Source: Armatimonadota bacterium
GTDB lineage: Bacteria > Armatimonadota > Fimbriimonadia > Fimbriimonadales > Fimbriimonadaceae
Length of the DNA stretch: 39,982 nucleotides
Assembly (NCBI GenBank): GCA_037138755.1
Contig: JBAXHT010000005.1
Coordinates: forward strand, 1-39,982
Reading direction: 5' to 3'
In this document: positions 15,949 through 23,974 of the stretch, piece by piece
How positions within the stretch are numbered: position 1 is the first letter of the stretch
Layout: every line of letters starts with the position of its first letter
Program-made: the position numbers and the translations under genes
The notes under the pieces: model-generated
What the model was told of the DNA's origin: nothing
What the model saw: only the letters and a program-made list of their open reading frames with translations
The model's database searches: none

Positions 15949-16895
15949 TGGCAAATGCCGTTGTTAACCATGTTGACCACGTTCTCGAGGTCAGGTCGGA
16001 AGAACGACAGGTAGAACGGTGAGGTCGTCGATGACTGGCATCGAAGTCCTGCCGCGAAGGTACCGTTTGCGGCAAACGAGCCTGGCGTGTTGTTGGTGAA
16101 GCCACTGCTGTTTCGAATGAACTTTGCCGACGTGTCCGTGTACGAGTACATCATTCCACCCGAGTACAGGTTGAAACCTGCTCCGAAGTTTGCAATTGCA
16201 TCTCCTCGGTTGCTGGACGGAAGAGCCGAACCTGCCTGAGGTGCGCCGCTCGCGTTGAATCGGCATGCCTGAGGATTTGGAGCGGTATTGCCGCAGAAGA
16301 GAGCCGGGCTTGGGAAGGTCCCACCTTTGAAGTTCTGCTTACCGGAACCAGGCCAGTAGAGAGGAACTCGTGAAGGGGAAGCGACTGCAGTTGTGCTGTA
16401 CAGACTCAAAAGACCGTTCATGGTCATGCTCGCCGGAGCTGGGGTCCGCACGTAAGGAACGGATCCACCGTAGACATCAACGACTGGAAGTCCAGTCATC
16501 TGGAGCATGTCGAAATTCTTTCGATATGGCTGGGTTGAGTTGTGTACGCCTTGGCCGTCGATGTTGGCGTATGAAGGATCGTCTGCGCCAGCCGGAAGTG
16601 TGGTGACCCACCAGTAACCAGCAGGAATAACTCCGCCGACCGAGAGGGCTTGACCAGCAAGACCGTAACCAGCTGGGCTTCCGTCATCCACCGAGAAGGC
16701 AGAGGGGAAGTTGTCATCAGCGTCTGTGGTGTAGATGATGGTGGATGTAGCGTTTTGCTTGATGTTGGAGATGGACGAAGCCTTCTTAGCAGCATCTTTT
16801 GCTTGAGCAAAAACGGGGAAGAGGATGGCTGCGAGGATTGCGATGATGGCGATGACCACCAGCAACTCGATGAGTGTAAATGCACGATTTCGCAT
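15945..16895 (-). CDS. Type IV pilin-like/pseudopilin protein with prepilin signal
   Basis: The ATG at 16895 gives 316 residues; an upstream start at 16934 would add 13. The N-terminus is a class III prepilin signal: MRNRA before [16 protein letters not shown], with Glu10 as the Glu5 of the mature protein and cleavage expected after Ala5. The helix continues into [12 protein letters not shown], a sequence common in Armatimonadota pilin-like proteins. The C-terminal part is a Ser/Gly/Asn-rich globular region, with cysteines at [13 protein letters not shown], near LRCQS and at the end. It resembles the large DUF1559-type pilin families. It would be processed by a prepilin peptidase and be a substrate of the PilB/PilC machinery encoded here. 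Its stop overlaps the start of the small lipoprotein. Confidence 0.88.
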   Translation of the reverse strand: MRNRAFTLIELLVVIAIIAILAAILFPVFAQAKDAAKKASSISNIKQNATSTIIYTTDADDNFPSAFSVDDGSPAGYGLAGQALSVGGVIPAGYWWVTTLPAGADDPSYANIDGQGVHNSTQPYRKNFDMLQMTGLPVVDVYGGSVPYVRTPAPASMTMNGLLSLYSTTAVASPSRVPLYWPGSGKQNFKGGTFPSPALFCGNTAPNPQACRFNASGAPQAGSALPSSNRGDAIANFGAGFNLYSGGMMYSYTDTSAKFIRNSSGFTNNTPGSFAANGTFAAGLRCQSSTTSPFYLSFFRPDLENVVNMVNNGICQ

Positions 16896-16995
16896 GAGAA
16901 TCAATCTTTGACCCGAGGGTCGAAGTCCATGCATTATATCAAAGAGTTTAAGAATTGTTTAGGCTTTTCGCTAAAATTTCTTAAAATGGGAACTT

Positions 16996-18099
16996 CTAGA
17001 ATGCCGCGTCGTAGAAGCGGCCGCGAAAACCCAGTAGTTTCACGTTATCCGACGTGGGATGCACCCTATTCGTTAACAGCAAGCCAAAGTTGCCGGTGAC
17101 TGGATCAATCCAGATACTGGTTCCGGTGTAGCCGGTGTGGCCGTAGGTCGTTGGGCCCAGCTTGGTGCCGGCGGAAGAGCCGGTTTCGGATTTCGTGTCC
17201 CAGCCAAGGGCTCGGGTGCTTGTGGAGGCTTGTCGTTTTGTGAAATCGGTTCTGAGACTAGAGTTAATCACAAGCGGTTTAGCCGCGCAATAGTTCTCGG
17301 TGAAGCGGGCGAGGTCCTTAAGTGTGGCAAAGAGCCCGGCGTGACCAGCGACGCCACCCATGGCGGTTGCGGTCGGGTCGTGGACTTCGGCTTGGATGAA
17401 CTCGGGGTCGTTTCCGTAGAGCTTGATGGAACCAAGGTCGCCATGGCGGAGGCGGCGCATGGTTTTTCGCCAGTCTTCGGTGCGCTCAGTGGGGGCACAG
17501 TTCTGGCGATCGGTTGGGCCGATCATTGTCGGGACTCCTAGAGTAAAGTAGCCCGTTTGGTGAAGGCCGAGTGGCTCGGCGATGCGTTTGCGGAACAGTT
17601 GATCGAGTGAACCGCCGAGCACTCTATTCAGTGCCTCATCCATGAGAATCATACTGAGATCGCTGTAGATTGTTTTCGAGCCCGTGAAATAGGTCAGTTT
17701 CTCGTCGAAGATCTGCCTGAGAACCTCTTCCCGGGTTCGACAGGTTTTGTAGTAGGCCCGAAACGCGATCAGCCCTGAGTTGTGGACCATGAGGTTCCGG
17801 AATGTGATCCCTTGCTTGTCGTTGACGCCGAACTCAGGGATGATTTTTGCGACGGGCCAGTCGAGATCCAGTTTGCTATTCTGAACCGCAAGCATTGTGA
17901 GCGTGGTTGTGGAAACTACTTTGCTGACGCTTGCAAGGTCCCATAGGGTGTGTTTGTCTACCGGCTTTGAGTCCGGACAGTAAGTCTGTCTGCCGATATA
18001 GCCTTCTTCGATGATTCCGTTTCTGCGAACGAAATAGGCGGCGCCAGGAAAGGTGCCGTCGGTGATCGCGTCGCTAAGCAGTTGCTGGAGCTTCGTCAT
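16996..18099 (-). CDS. Serine hydrolase, class C beta-lactamase-related
   Basis: The 367-residue protein has the penicillin-binding fold motifs: Ser57-Val-Ser-Lys60 (LASVSKVVSTTT), a Tyr-Ser-Asp second element (TIYSDLSMILMDEAL), and an HTG third element (YGHTGYTGTSIWIDP). There is no signal peptide, so it should be cytoplasmic. This fits esterase or D-amino-peptide hydrolase relatives rather than a secreted beta-lactamase. It overlaps the AmpG-like gene by 26 bases and so is co-translated with it. A role in handling imported muropeptides is suggested by this pairing only. Confidence 0.88.
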   Translation of the reverse strand: MTKLQQLLSDAITDGTFPGAAYFVRRNGIIEEGYIGRQTYCPDSKPVDKHTLWDLASVSKVVSTTTLTMLAVQNSKLDLDWPVAKIIPEFGVNDKQGITFRNLMVHNSGLIAFRAYYKTCRTREEVLRQIFDEKLTYFTGSKTIYSDLSMILMDEALNRVLGGSLDQLFRKRIAEPLGLHQTGYFTLGVPTMIGPTDRQNCAPTERTEDWRKTMRRLRHGDLGSIKLYGNDPEFIQAEVHDPTATAMGGVAGHAGLFATLKDLARFTENYCAAKPLVINSSLRTDFTKRQASTSTRALGWDTKSETGSSAGTKLGPTTYGHTGYTGTSIWIDPVTGNFGLLLTNRVHPTSDNVKLLGFRGRFYDAAF

Positions 18100-20026
18100 C
18101 GTGCGGAATGAACAGTAGAGTCAGGACTCCGGGGATGCCGAAGAGAAGGGCCAGGAGGAACGTGGTGACGTAGCCAAAGTTCACGACCAAGACGCCGCTC
18201 AAGATTCCGGCGAGAGCGATGATCGATCCGCCGATTCCGGTTCCGATCGCATAGTGGGCGGTTGGATAGTTGCCCCGCTGGGCGACGCGCATCAGGTAGA
18301 CCGAATAGCCAGCGTAGCCGAGCCCGTAGCCAAATTGATCGGCGAATTCTATCACCGAAATGACCAACATACTGGTTGGTTGCATGATCGCGGCTACAAG
18401 ATAAAGCGTGATCGGCAGATGCATGAGGATCGCGATCGTCCAGAAGCCTTTCTTGAGGCCGATTTTGCTGACGAGGATTCCACCAATGATTCCGCCGCAG
18501 ATGATTCCAATCATGCCAACGGTTCCTTTGACAAGGCCGATTTGAGAGTTGTCAAACGCCAGCCCTCCGCCAGTCAACGGGTCCTTGAGGAATAGCGGTA
18601 CAGCTTTATTTACCATTGCCTCAGCGAAACGGTAGAAGAACATGAAGGCGACAATCGCCCAGATTCCGCTTTGACGGAAGAAGGTTGCGAGCGAAGCTCC
18701 CATTTCTGAACCGACCAGCAGCCTTCGTATCAGAAGATAGAGGAATCCGGTGAGAGGTGCGCAGATGAAAAGCTGGACAATTTCGCCATTCAGGCCCGTG
18801 AGGCCCGACTGCATGTGCACAAATTCCGCGGGAGACTTGAGGACCCACCCCTTCCACTTTTCCTGGTCGCCAGCGAAGAGGTGTAGGCTGATTCGCAGTA
18901 GCGAACTGAGGGCGAAGTAGGAGGTCCCATAGAGTCCCAGGATCGTGAAGGTCCTAGCAAGGTTAGGCTTGAATTCCAAGCGCTGCTGTTCAGATGGTTC
19001 GGTATCCGCGGCAGGAAAAGGAAGGGACTTGCGCGAGAAAAGAGCCAACACCCCGTAAAGAAGAGCGACACCAAAGAACGAGATGGCCCATGCAACTGGC
19101 GCGGTTAAACGTCGTTGCAGACCGGCAGATTCAAAAGTATCCGAGGGATCACTTGAGGGATAGGTCGCCGGAACCCAATTTCCACGCGCAGGATTCGGGT
19201 CCGCTAGAGCGGAGCTTTGTCGATACAGCCCAAGGGGATACTTCTTTTCTCCCAAGGAAACCACGCCGTTCGAAAACAGCACACGAGAGACATCTCCGCC
19301 GACCGCAATTGGCTTTTCGTCTGCCCCGAGGAGCTTTTTGCCGTCTGCGGCGACCAGCTCTCCTTGGTCAACGTGAACCTTCAGCTCTTTCGTGTAACTC
19401 GATCCTTCGTTGGTCTTTTTGTCAGATTTGATGTAAGCGTCCGTTGCGCTCTTGATGTAGAGGTGTCCGCCCGTCGTGATTGTTCCGTTGTTAAAGGACA
19501 TCAACTGTCCCGCAATAAAGGGAACCAGACCAGCCGCTAAAAGCCGTCCCGCACGGAATGAAGCTGTTTGAATGCCAGCGAAACGAGCCTGGATTTCTTT
19601 GGTGAAGGCAAGAAGATAAAAACCGTCGGTTGCAATATTCGTCAGCGCAGAACAGAATGCTGCTGCGGCCATAAAGATCAGAGAGACTGAAAACGCTTTT
19701 GCGGCCGGGAGAAGCAGAAATGGTAGCAGCGCGAGCAGGATCGTCAGGACAAACTGACCGCCGAGCACCCACTTGCGTTTTGCCGCACTCAGATCAACAA
19801 GCGGTCCTAGCAAGAACTGAAGACCCCAAGGCAGTGCCAGCAAGGACGTCCATTTCGCCACTTCCTCATTAGGGATTCCAAAGTCCTTATAGAAGAGCGT
19901 TGAAACATCCTGAATCAGAACGACCGGGATGGCTTGTAGCACGTAGAGAACCGGAACGTACTTCCACGGGTTCGGGCCAGAGTCTGGGGCGACTGGCTGG
20001 ATGCTGGCTTCGGTGTCGGCACTCAT
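18074..20026 (-). CDS. AmpG-like MFS transporter with large internal loop
   Basis: The ATG at 20026 gives 650 residues; in-frame upstream starts to 20128 add a segment without membrane or signal character. About 12-14 membrane helices are visible. The N-terminal half matches AmpG/PAT1-type permeases (YVLQAIPVVLIQDVSTLFYKDFGI, LLALPWGLQFLLGPLVDLSAAKRKW, FCSALTNIATDGFYLL). A hydrophilic loop of about 130 residues (LYIKSATDAYIKS... to ...SAGLQRRLTAPVAW) is inserted between the two halves and is absent from classical AmpG. AmpG imports anhydromuropeptides for recycling, but sugar or acetyl-CoA transport is known for relatives. It is followed by an overlapping serine hydrolase gene. Confidence 0.8.
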   Translation of the reverse strand: MSADTEASIQPVAPDSGPNPWKYVPVLYVLQAIPVVLIQDVSTLFYKDFGIPNEEVAKWTSLLALPWGLQFLLGPLVDLSAAKRKWVLGGQFVLTILLALLPFLLLPAAKAFSVSLIFMAAAAFCSALTNIATDGFYLLAFTKEIQARFAGIQTASFRAGRLLAAGLVPFIAGQLMSFNNGTITTGGHLYIKSATDAYIKSDKKTNEGSSYTKELKVHVDQGELVAADGKKLLGADEKPIAVGGDVSRVLFSNGVVSLGEKKYPLGLYRQSSALADPNPARGNWVPATYPSSDPSDTFESAGLQRRLTAPVAWAISFFGVALLYGVLALFSRKSLPFPAADTEPSEQQRLEFKPNLARTFTILGLYGTSYFALSSLLRISLHLFAGDQEKWKGWVLKSPAEFVHMQSGLTGLNGEIVQLFICAPLTGFLYLLIRRLLVGSEMGASLATFFRQSGIWAIVAFMFFYRFAEAMVNKAVPLFLKDPLTGGGLAFDNSQIGLVKGTVGMIGIICGGIIGGILVSKIGLKKGFWTIAILMHLPITLYLVAAIMQPTSMLVISVIEFADQFGYGLGYAGYSVYLMRVAQRGNYPTAHYAIGTGIGGSIIALAGILSGVLVVNFGYVTTFLLALLFGIPGVLTLLFIPHDDEAPATA

Positions 20027-20213
20027 CAGAACTTGGATGAGCATACATGAAACGCGCCCGGCTATTGCCGAGCGCGCTATCCTTCCAAGCCCACCGGACC
20101 CGTTTTTGGTCAGTTCCAGTGTAATCAATCAATATGCCGTTGCGGGCAGTCTCACCCTTGTTTGAGACATGTTCATGTTAACTGCAGAGCTATGCCACTC
20201 AGAGGTTTTTGGC

Positions 20214-20314
20214 GTTGAACTGGTAGTTCAACGGAGGAAATCATGGGAGATTTGCGAGGGTTAGTTCGGGCAGAGCCCGCTTCATTCCAGTTCACTGCCA
20301 GCTCTCATCTTTAG
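20214..20314 (+). other. Hairpin, strong Shine-Dalgarno and 23-codon frame
   Basis: GTTGAAC (20214-20220) and GTTCAAC (20226-20232) pair across TGGTA. GGAGG follows directly (20233-20237), then an ATG at 20243 after 5 bases. The frame of 23 codons (MGDLRGLVRAEPASFQFTASSHL) ends at TAG 20312-20314 inside the end of the prpB-like gene on the opposite strand. The ribosome site is far better than chance usually gives, but no gene follows on the plus strand for it to lead. It may be a real micro-protein or a leftover leader. Confidence 0.3.
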
Positions 20315-21167
20315 CCGTGTAATCGGCGTAGTCGATGGTACTGTACAGTTCCTGGCGAGTTCGCATTTTTTCGATCCAGCCCCTTTGAGTGCCAGTTGCC
20401 AAAAGCTCGCTGTAGAACTCCTCGACCGCCCTTAGCATGACTCGCAACGCGGTGACCGGGAAGATGACCATGTTGTATCCAAGGTTTTCAAATTCCTTCG
20501 CGGTGATCAGGGGAGTCTTTCCAAACTCAGTCATATTGGCAAGAAGTGGCGCATCAACGCCTTTTCGGAACTGCTCGAACTCTTGTTCCGTCGTCAGACC
20601 CTCCGGAAAAATCGCGTCGGCTCCAGCCTGGGTGTAGGCCTTGGCCCTGTCAATTGCGGCTTCGATCCCCTCAACGCCGTAGGCGTCAGTTCTCGCAATG
20701 ATGATGAAACTGCTGTCTCGCTTTGCCTCCGTAGCCGCCTTCAGTTTGCTGACCATTTGGGAGGTCGGAACAACTGCTTTTCCATCTAAGTGACCGCATC
20801 GCTTCGGGCTGATTTGGTCCTCCAGATGAATCCCGGCGAGTCCGGCTCGCTCCATTTCGATGACAGTTCGTACCGTGTTCCAAGTTTCTCCGAAGCCGGT
20901 ATCGGCGTCGGCAATCATGGGAATCGGGGCTACTTGACAGGCCTGAGCGGCGGTTGAAGCGAACTCATTAAGGCTGGCGAGGGCAATATCTGGAACCCCC
21001 AGAAGGTTGTTCGTAATCGCCCCTCCGCTCAGATAGGCAGCCTTGGCGCCTTGTTTGTAGGCAGCGAGGGCGGTCAGAGCGCTAAACGCGCCAGGCATTA
21101 CGACGATGCCTCCCTTCATCTGTTCGCGGAGTAGCTGCCCCGGAGAGACTAACGGTGGACGAATCAT
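20292..21167 (-). CDS. prpB: 2-methylisocitrate lyase-like (isocitrate lyase/PEP mutase family)
   Basis: The 291-residue protein has the family fold and key motifs: IADADTGFGE (metal-binding Asp), the catalytic loop KRCGH (residues ~120-124), and ARTDAYGVEGIEAAIDRAKAY. PrpB cleaves 2-methylisocitrate to pyruvate and succinate in the methylcitrate cycle. KRCGH is shared by methylisocitrate lyase and some relatives, so substrate assignment is probable rather than certain. No prpC or prpD lies nearby, which makes another C-C lyase role possible. The start is ATG 21167. The gap to the AmpG-like gene holds the small frame described at 20214-20314. Confidence 0.85.
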   Translation of the reverse strand: MIRPPLVSPGQLLREQMKGGIVVMPGAFSALTALAAYKQGAKAAYLSGGAITNNLLGVPDIALASLNEFASTAAQACQVAPIPMIADADTGFGETWNTVRTVIEMERAGLAGIHLEDQISPKRCGHLDGKAVVPTSQMVSKLKAATEAKRDSSFIIIARTDAYGVEGIEAAIDRAKAYTQAGADAIFPEGLTTEQEFEQFRKGVDAPLLANMTEFGKTPLITAKEFENLGYNMVIFPVTALRVMLRAVEEFYSELLATGTQRGWIEKMRTRQELYSTIDYADYTAKDESWQ

Positions 21168-21196
21168 GTAGATAGGTTACCGTCTAGGCTATTTGA

Positions 21197-21234
21197 CTCA
21201 GTCGGACGACTCGAGGAACTGCATTTCGACTGAG
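21197..21234 (+). promoter_or_regulatory. Inverted repeat upstream of serine hydrolase gene
   Basis: CTCAGTCG (21197-21204) and CGACTGAG (21227-21234) are perfect inverted repeats separated by 22 bases. They end 16 bases before the ATG of the serine hydrolase gene and lie in the divergent gap to the prpB-like gene. It could be an operator or an mRNA hairpin. No known consensus is recognised. Confidence 0.3.
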
Positions 21235-21250
21235 CCAGTATGAACCATGG

Positions 21251-22705
21251 ATGCTCAAATCAGTCCTCTTGACGTTTTTTGCCTCGACGCTTTGTTTCGT
21301 CCCAAGATCGGCATCAGCACAGGTTGCCTCAACACCGGATGCAAACTTACTTGTTGACCAAATGCTGGATCGTCTGAATAAATCAGACTATAAGGGCTTT
21401 AGAGACCTAGCGGACCCGGGCTTTCTCAAAAGCATCCCGGCAATGGAGGTCGCGTCATTCCTTTCTCAATTACACTCCTTAGGAACACTCAGTAGGGGAA
21501 AGCTTAGGCTCGACATCGGAGAGATCCGAGAGTACGAGATGGTCGCTCACAAGGAAGGCAAACCGGACGTGGTGTTCAAACTTGTGGTCGGAGCGGCTTC
21601 CTCAACAAGGTTTTTTGGGTTTGGGGTCGAACGCTTCCCGAAAACTGTGAACAACACCGAGCACCTGCTAACCGATAACCCGGCCAAAAACCAGAGGGAC
21701 AAGTCAGTTCGTGATGCGGTCATCCGTTATGCCCAAACCGGTCAGTTCGCCGGAATGTCGATCGGAGTCATGGAGAACGGAAAAGCTTTCTTCAACTACG
21801 GAGAACAGTTCGTCGGGGGAAAGCAACTCCCCGCAAAGTCATCAATCTACGAAATTGGCTCGATCACCAAGACATTCACCGGAATTCTCCTCGCTCAGGC
21901 GGTGGTCGACAAGAAGCTATCGCTTGATGACGATATTCGTTTGCATCTCCCAAAAGAGTATTCGGGAGTCGAATTCAACGGAGTTCCCGTGCTGATTCGG
22001 CACTTGGCAGATCACACTTCGGCGATACCTGGAACTCCTTCCAACATGGATGAGAACCTATTTAACGACCCGTGGGGGAAGTATTCCAGGGCACTCCTGC
22101 TGGAGTCTATAGAAAAGGTAAAGCTTAGCAGACAACCGGGAAAAACCTTTGAATACTCGAACGCAGCGGTCGGGCTATTGGGTCACATCCTGGAAACCAA
22201 GTATCAGATGACGTATGACCAGTTGGTGAAGAAGTTCATTACTGGTCCGGCAAAGATGGAAAACACCGCTTTCGAGCTAAACAGGGATCAATGGAATCGG
22301 TACCTGCCCGCCTATAGGGCTGATCTCACCCGATGCATGCGTTGGAATGTTCGTGGGATCGAAGCTGCGGGTGCGCTTCGTTCCGACATGGTTGATATGT
22401 TGAAGTACGCCGAGTTCAACATTAAGGGCAGCTCTGAAGCAGTTCGACTGTCGCATCAGCAAAATGGGATGATTTCTCCTGCTCCATTCACGACTCTTGG
22501 TTTGTTGTGGGGCCGAAAGCTCTCGCCAACTGCGGGAATGACATACAGTCACGCAGGGGGCACAGGAGGATTTTCCACTCAAATCCTAGTAGCACCCACT
22601 CGCAAGGTGGGCGTCGTCATCATGACGAACACCGGCGACGCAAGCCTTGATGCTGTCACTTACGAGGTACTCATTCGGCTTCTTGCTACACCTGCGAAGA
22701 AATGA
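21251..22705 (+). CDS. Secreted serine hydrolase (class C beta-lactamase/PBP4-like)
   Basis: The 484-residue protein has a signal peptide ending near ASAQ (residue 24). A ~110-residue N-terminal helical and strand domain follows (SDYKGFRDLADPGFLKS...), resembling the accessory domains placed before beta-lactamase folds. The catalytic domain then carries Ser204-Ile-Thr-Lys207 (IYEIGSITKTFTG), Tyr-Ser-Asn near residue 300 (FEYSNAAVG) and HAGGTGG near residue 437. These are the three active-site elements of class C beta-lactamases, D-Ala-D-Ala carboxypeptidases and related esterases. It would act in the periplasm, probably on peptidoglycan peptides or esters. The gene stands alone, with the small-protein gene 57 bases downstream. 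Confidence 0.9.
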   Translation: MLKSVLLTFFASTLCFVPRSASAQVASTPDANLLVDQMLDRLNKSDYKGFRDLADPGFLKSIPAMEVASFLSQLHSLGTLSRGKLRLDIGEIREYEMVAHKEGKPDVVFKLVVGAASSTRFFGFGVERFPKTVNNTEHLLTDNPAKNQRDKSVRDAVIRYAQTGQFAGMSIGVMENGKAFFNYGEQFVGGKQLPAKSSIYEIGSITKTFTGILLAQAVVDKKLSLDDDIRLHLPKEYSGVEFNGVPVLIRHLADHTSAIPGTPSNMDENLFNDPWGKYSRALLLESIEKVKLSRQPGKTFEYSNAAVGLLGHILETKYQMTYDQLVKKFITGPAKMENTAFELNRDQWNRYLPAYRADLTRCMRWNVRGIEAAGALRSDMVDMLKYAEFNIKGSSEAVRLSHQQNGMISPAPFTTLGLLWGRKLSPTAGMTYSHAGGTGGFSTQILVAPTRKVGVVIMTNTGDASLDAVTYEVLIRLLATPAKK

Positions 22706-22762
22706 ACACTTTGCCGCAATATGCAATGCTTGAGTTAGCGTTGCAGTAGCGACTCGGAATAC

Positions 22763-22954
22763 ATGGCAAACCCTTTGGGCTCTCAGATTCAACAAAACTA
22801 CATTAAGTCGATCAAGGATCCGCACAAGAAGCGATTTGCGGAGAGCTACATCGGATGGCTCGTTGGAGGAAAGTCGGGCGGACAGCCTGACAAAGGGAGG
22901 CTCACCACCGAAACTGCCCGGGTCATGATGACCAACATGGACTCTTTGGCTTAA
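22763..22954 (+). CDS. Small conserved protein, paralogue of 23770-23970
   Basis: The 63-residue protein aligns without gaps over 54 residues with the product of 23770-23970, with about 21 identities and mostly conservative changes elsewhere. Shared residues are I-x-DP, RFA-x-x-Y-x-x-WL, G-x-x-G-x-x-P-x-KGRL and E-x-AR-x-M. Two close copies within 1 kb under protein-level constraint make it a real gene. It is charged, probably helical, with no signal peptide or cysteines, and its family is unknown to me. The ribosome site is weak. Its end lies inside a hairpin at 22939-22966. Confidence 0.75.
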   Translation: MANPLGSQIQQNYIKSIKDPHKKRFAESYIGWLVGGKSGGQPDKGRLTTETARVMMTNMDSLA

Positions 22955-22966
22955 GCCAAGGAGTCC
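22939..22966. terminator. 12-bp hairpin at end of small gene, no T-run
   Basis: GGACTCTTTGGC (22939-22950) pairs with GCCAAGGAGTCC (22955-22966) with one mismatch and a TTAA loop that contains the stop codon of the small gene. It lies between two converging genes. Neither strand has a T-run after the stem, so it would have to act as a factor-assisted or structural terminator. Confidence 0.5.
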
Positions 22967-22978
22967 ATTGAGACGGGG

Positions 22979-23575
22979 TTAGCGGGTTGAGGTGCGAACC
23001 CAATCTCGATAGGCAATTGCCAGAGCGAGTTGGACAGCCCTCTGCTCTCGAGAGGTCGAATCATCGCCCTTTGAGGTCATCAGTGGACTCGAAAGGATCG
23101 CCTCTGCGATCTTGTTGACGCTTGGTTTTTCGTCGCTTCGGGCTTGGACTTTGGATCGAGTGTAGACAACCCGACCCTTGGAAACGTCATAAACGTAAGC
23201 AGTGACCGTGGCGGTAGAGATCGTTTTTGGTCCAGTGTTGACCCAAATGCTTCTCGTTCGCCAAGAGACCTTTCCGTACAGAACGCAGTCAACTTTCGCC
23301 GCTCTCCCGAAGGTTCGAAGAGAGTTTGAAGTGGGCCAAACGCCTGGATCAGGAGCTGGAAGCCCAGCTTGTTTCCATGTTGCCGTGGCAGACTCTTGAG
23401 AAAGTGCGCTGTAGCCAGCACGCGTGAGTATCTCGTCTGAGGCTTCGCTGGTCATTGTTCGAGAAGTGACGTTTCCGTTTGCGAAGAGCCAGGGGAACGA
23501 AGCGGCGGTCCCCTTCGCAAGTGGTGCGTGGTTAGGGAGAGTGACAAGTGTAAGTGCGAGGGCTAGGTTAAGCAT
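22979..23575 (-). CDS. Secreted hypothetical protein
   Basis: The 198-residue protein has a short signal-like N-terminus (MLNLALALTLVTLPNHAPLAKG) and AGGAAA 7 bases before the ATG. The middle has the pattern AAKVDCVLYGKVSW...TISTATVTAYVYDVSKGRVVYTRSK. This resembles the alpha/beta domain of secreted proteins that build the TolB-N/CsgG-like or GNA1162-like group, where a 'V-D-x-V-L-x-G' strand precedes a 'Y-D-x-x-x-G-x-x-V' strand. This is a structural hint only, and no function is assigned. Confidence 0.7.
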   Translation of the reverse strand: MLNLALALTLVTLPNHAPLAKGTAASFPWLFANGNVTSRTMTSEASDEILTRAGYSALSQESATATWKQAGLPAPDPGVWPTSNSLRTFGRAAKVDCVLYGKVSWRTRSIWVNTGPKTISTATVTAYVYDVSKGRVVYTRSKVQARSDEKPSVNKIAEAILSSPLMTSKGDDSTSREQRAVQLALAIAYRDWVRTSTR

Positions 23576-23769
23576 TCGGAATTTCCTGAACCTACATGTT
23601 GTGATCCCGCGAGTTCAACCCGCAAGTCCGCCTTTCGCTGTCCACTAATGCTCTAATCTGGTTAAGGCTCGTGTCAGTAAACAAGCAGACATTCAAATCA
23701 GTGATATTTATCGCACAATGTAGTAGAGGAATTGCACGGCTGGAATTCTTTAGCTACTAGGAGAGATAG

Positions 23770-23970
23770 ATGAACACAAAAACCATTCTTGCAAATGATT
23801 CACCCCAACTACATTTTGCGAGGGCAATCCGTGATCCGGATCGGCGCAGGTTTGCTCACGCCTATATGGATTGGTTGGCTGCGGGAAGACTTGGGGCAGT
23901 TCCCGAGAAGGGTCGGCTCTCGGCGGAAGCGGCGCGGATGATGGTCATCCAGATCGAAGCGATAGGGTGA
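23770..23970 (+). CDS. Small conserved protein, paralogue of 22763-22954, upstream of HTH/PAS gene
   Basis: The 66-residue protein is the second member of the family described at 22763, with the shared core IRDPDRRRFAHAYMDWL, PEKGRL and EAARMM. AGGAGA lies 6-7 bases before the ATG, a much better ribosome site than its paralogue has. Its stop is 4 bases before the start of the LuxR-type HTH/PAS gene, so the pair forms an operon and may act together. The 23576-23769 stretch upstream holds no gene and should contain the promoter, though I see no convincing -35/-10 pair. Confidence 0.8.
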   Translation: MNTKTILANDSPQLHFARAIRDPDRRRFAHAYMDWLAAGRLGAVPEKGRLSAEAARMMVIQIEAIG

Positions 23971-23974
23971 ACTT

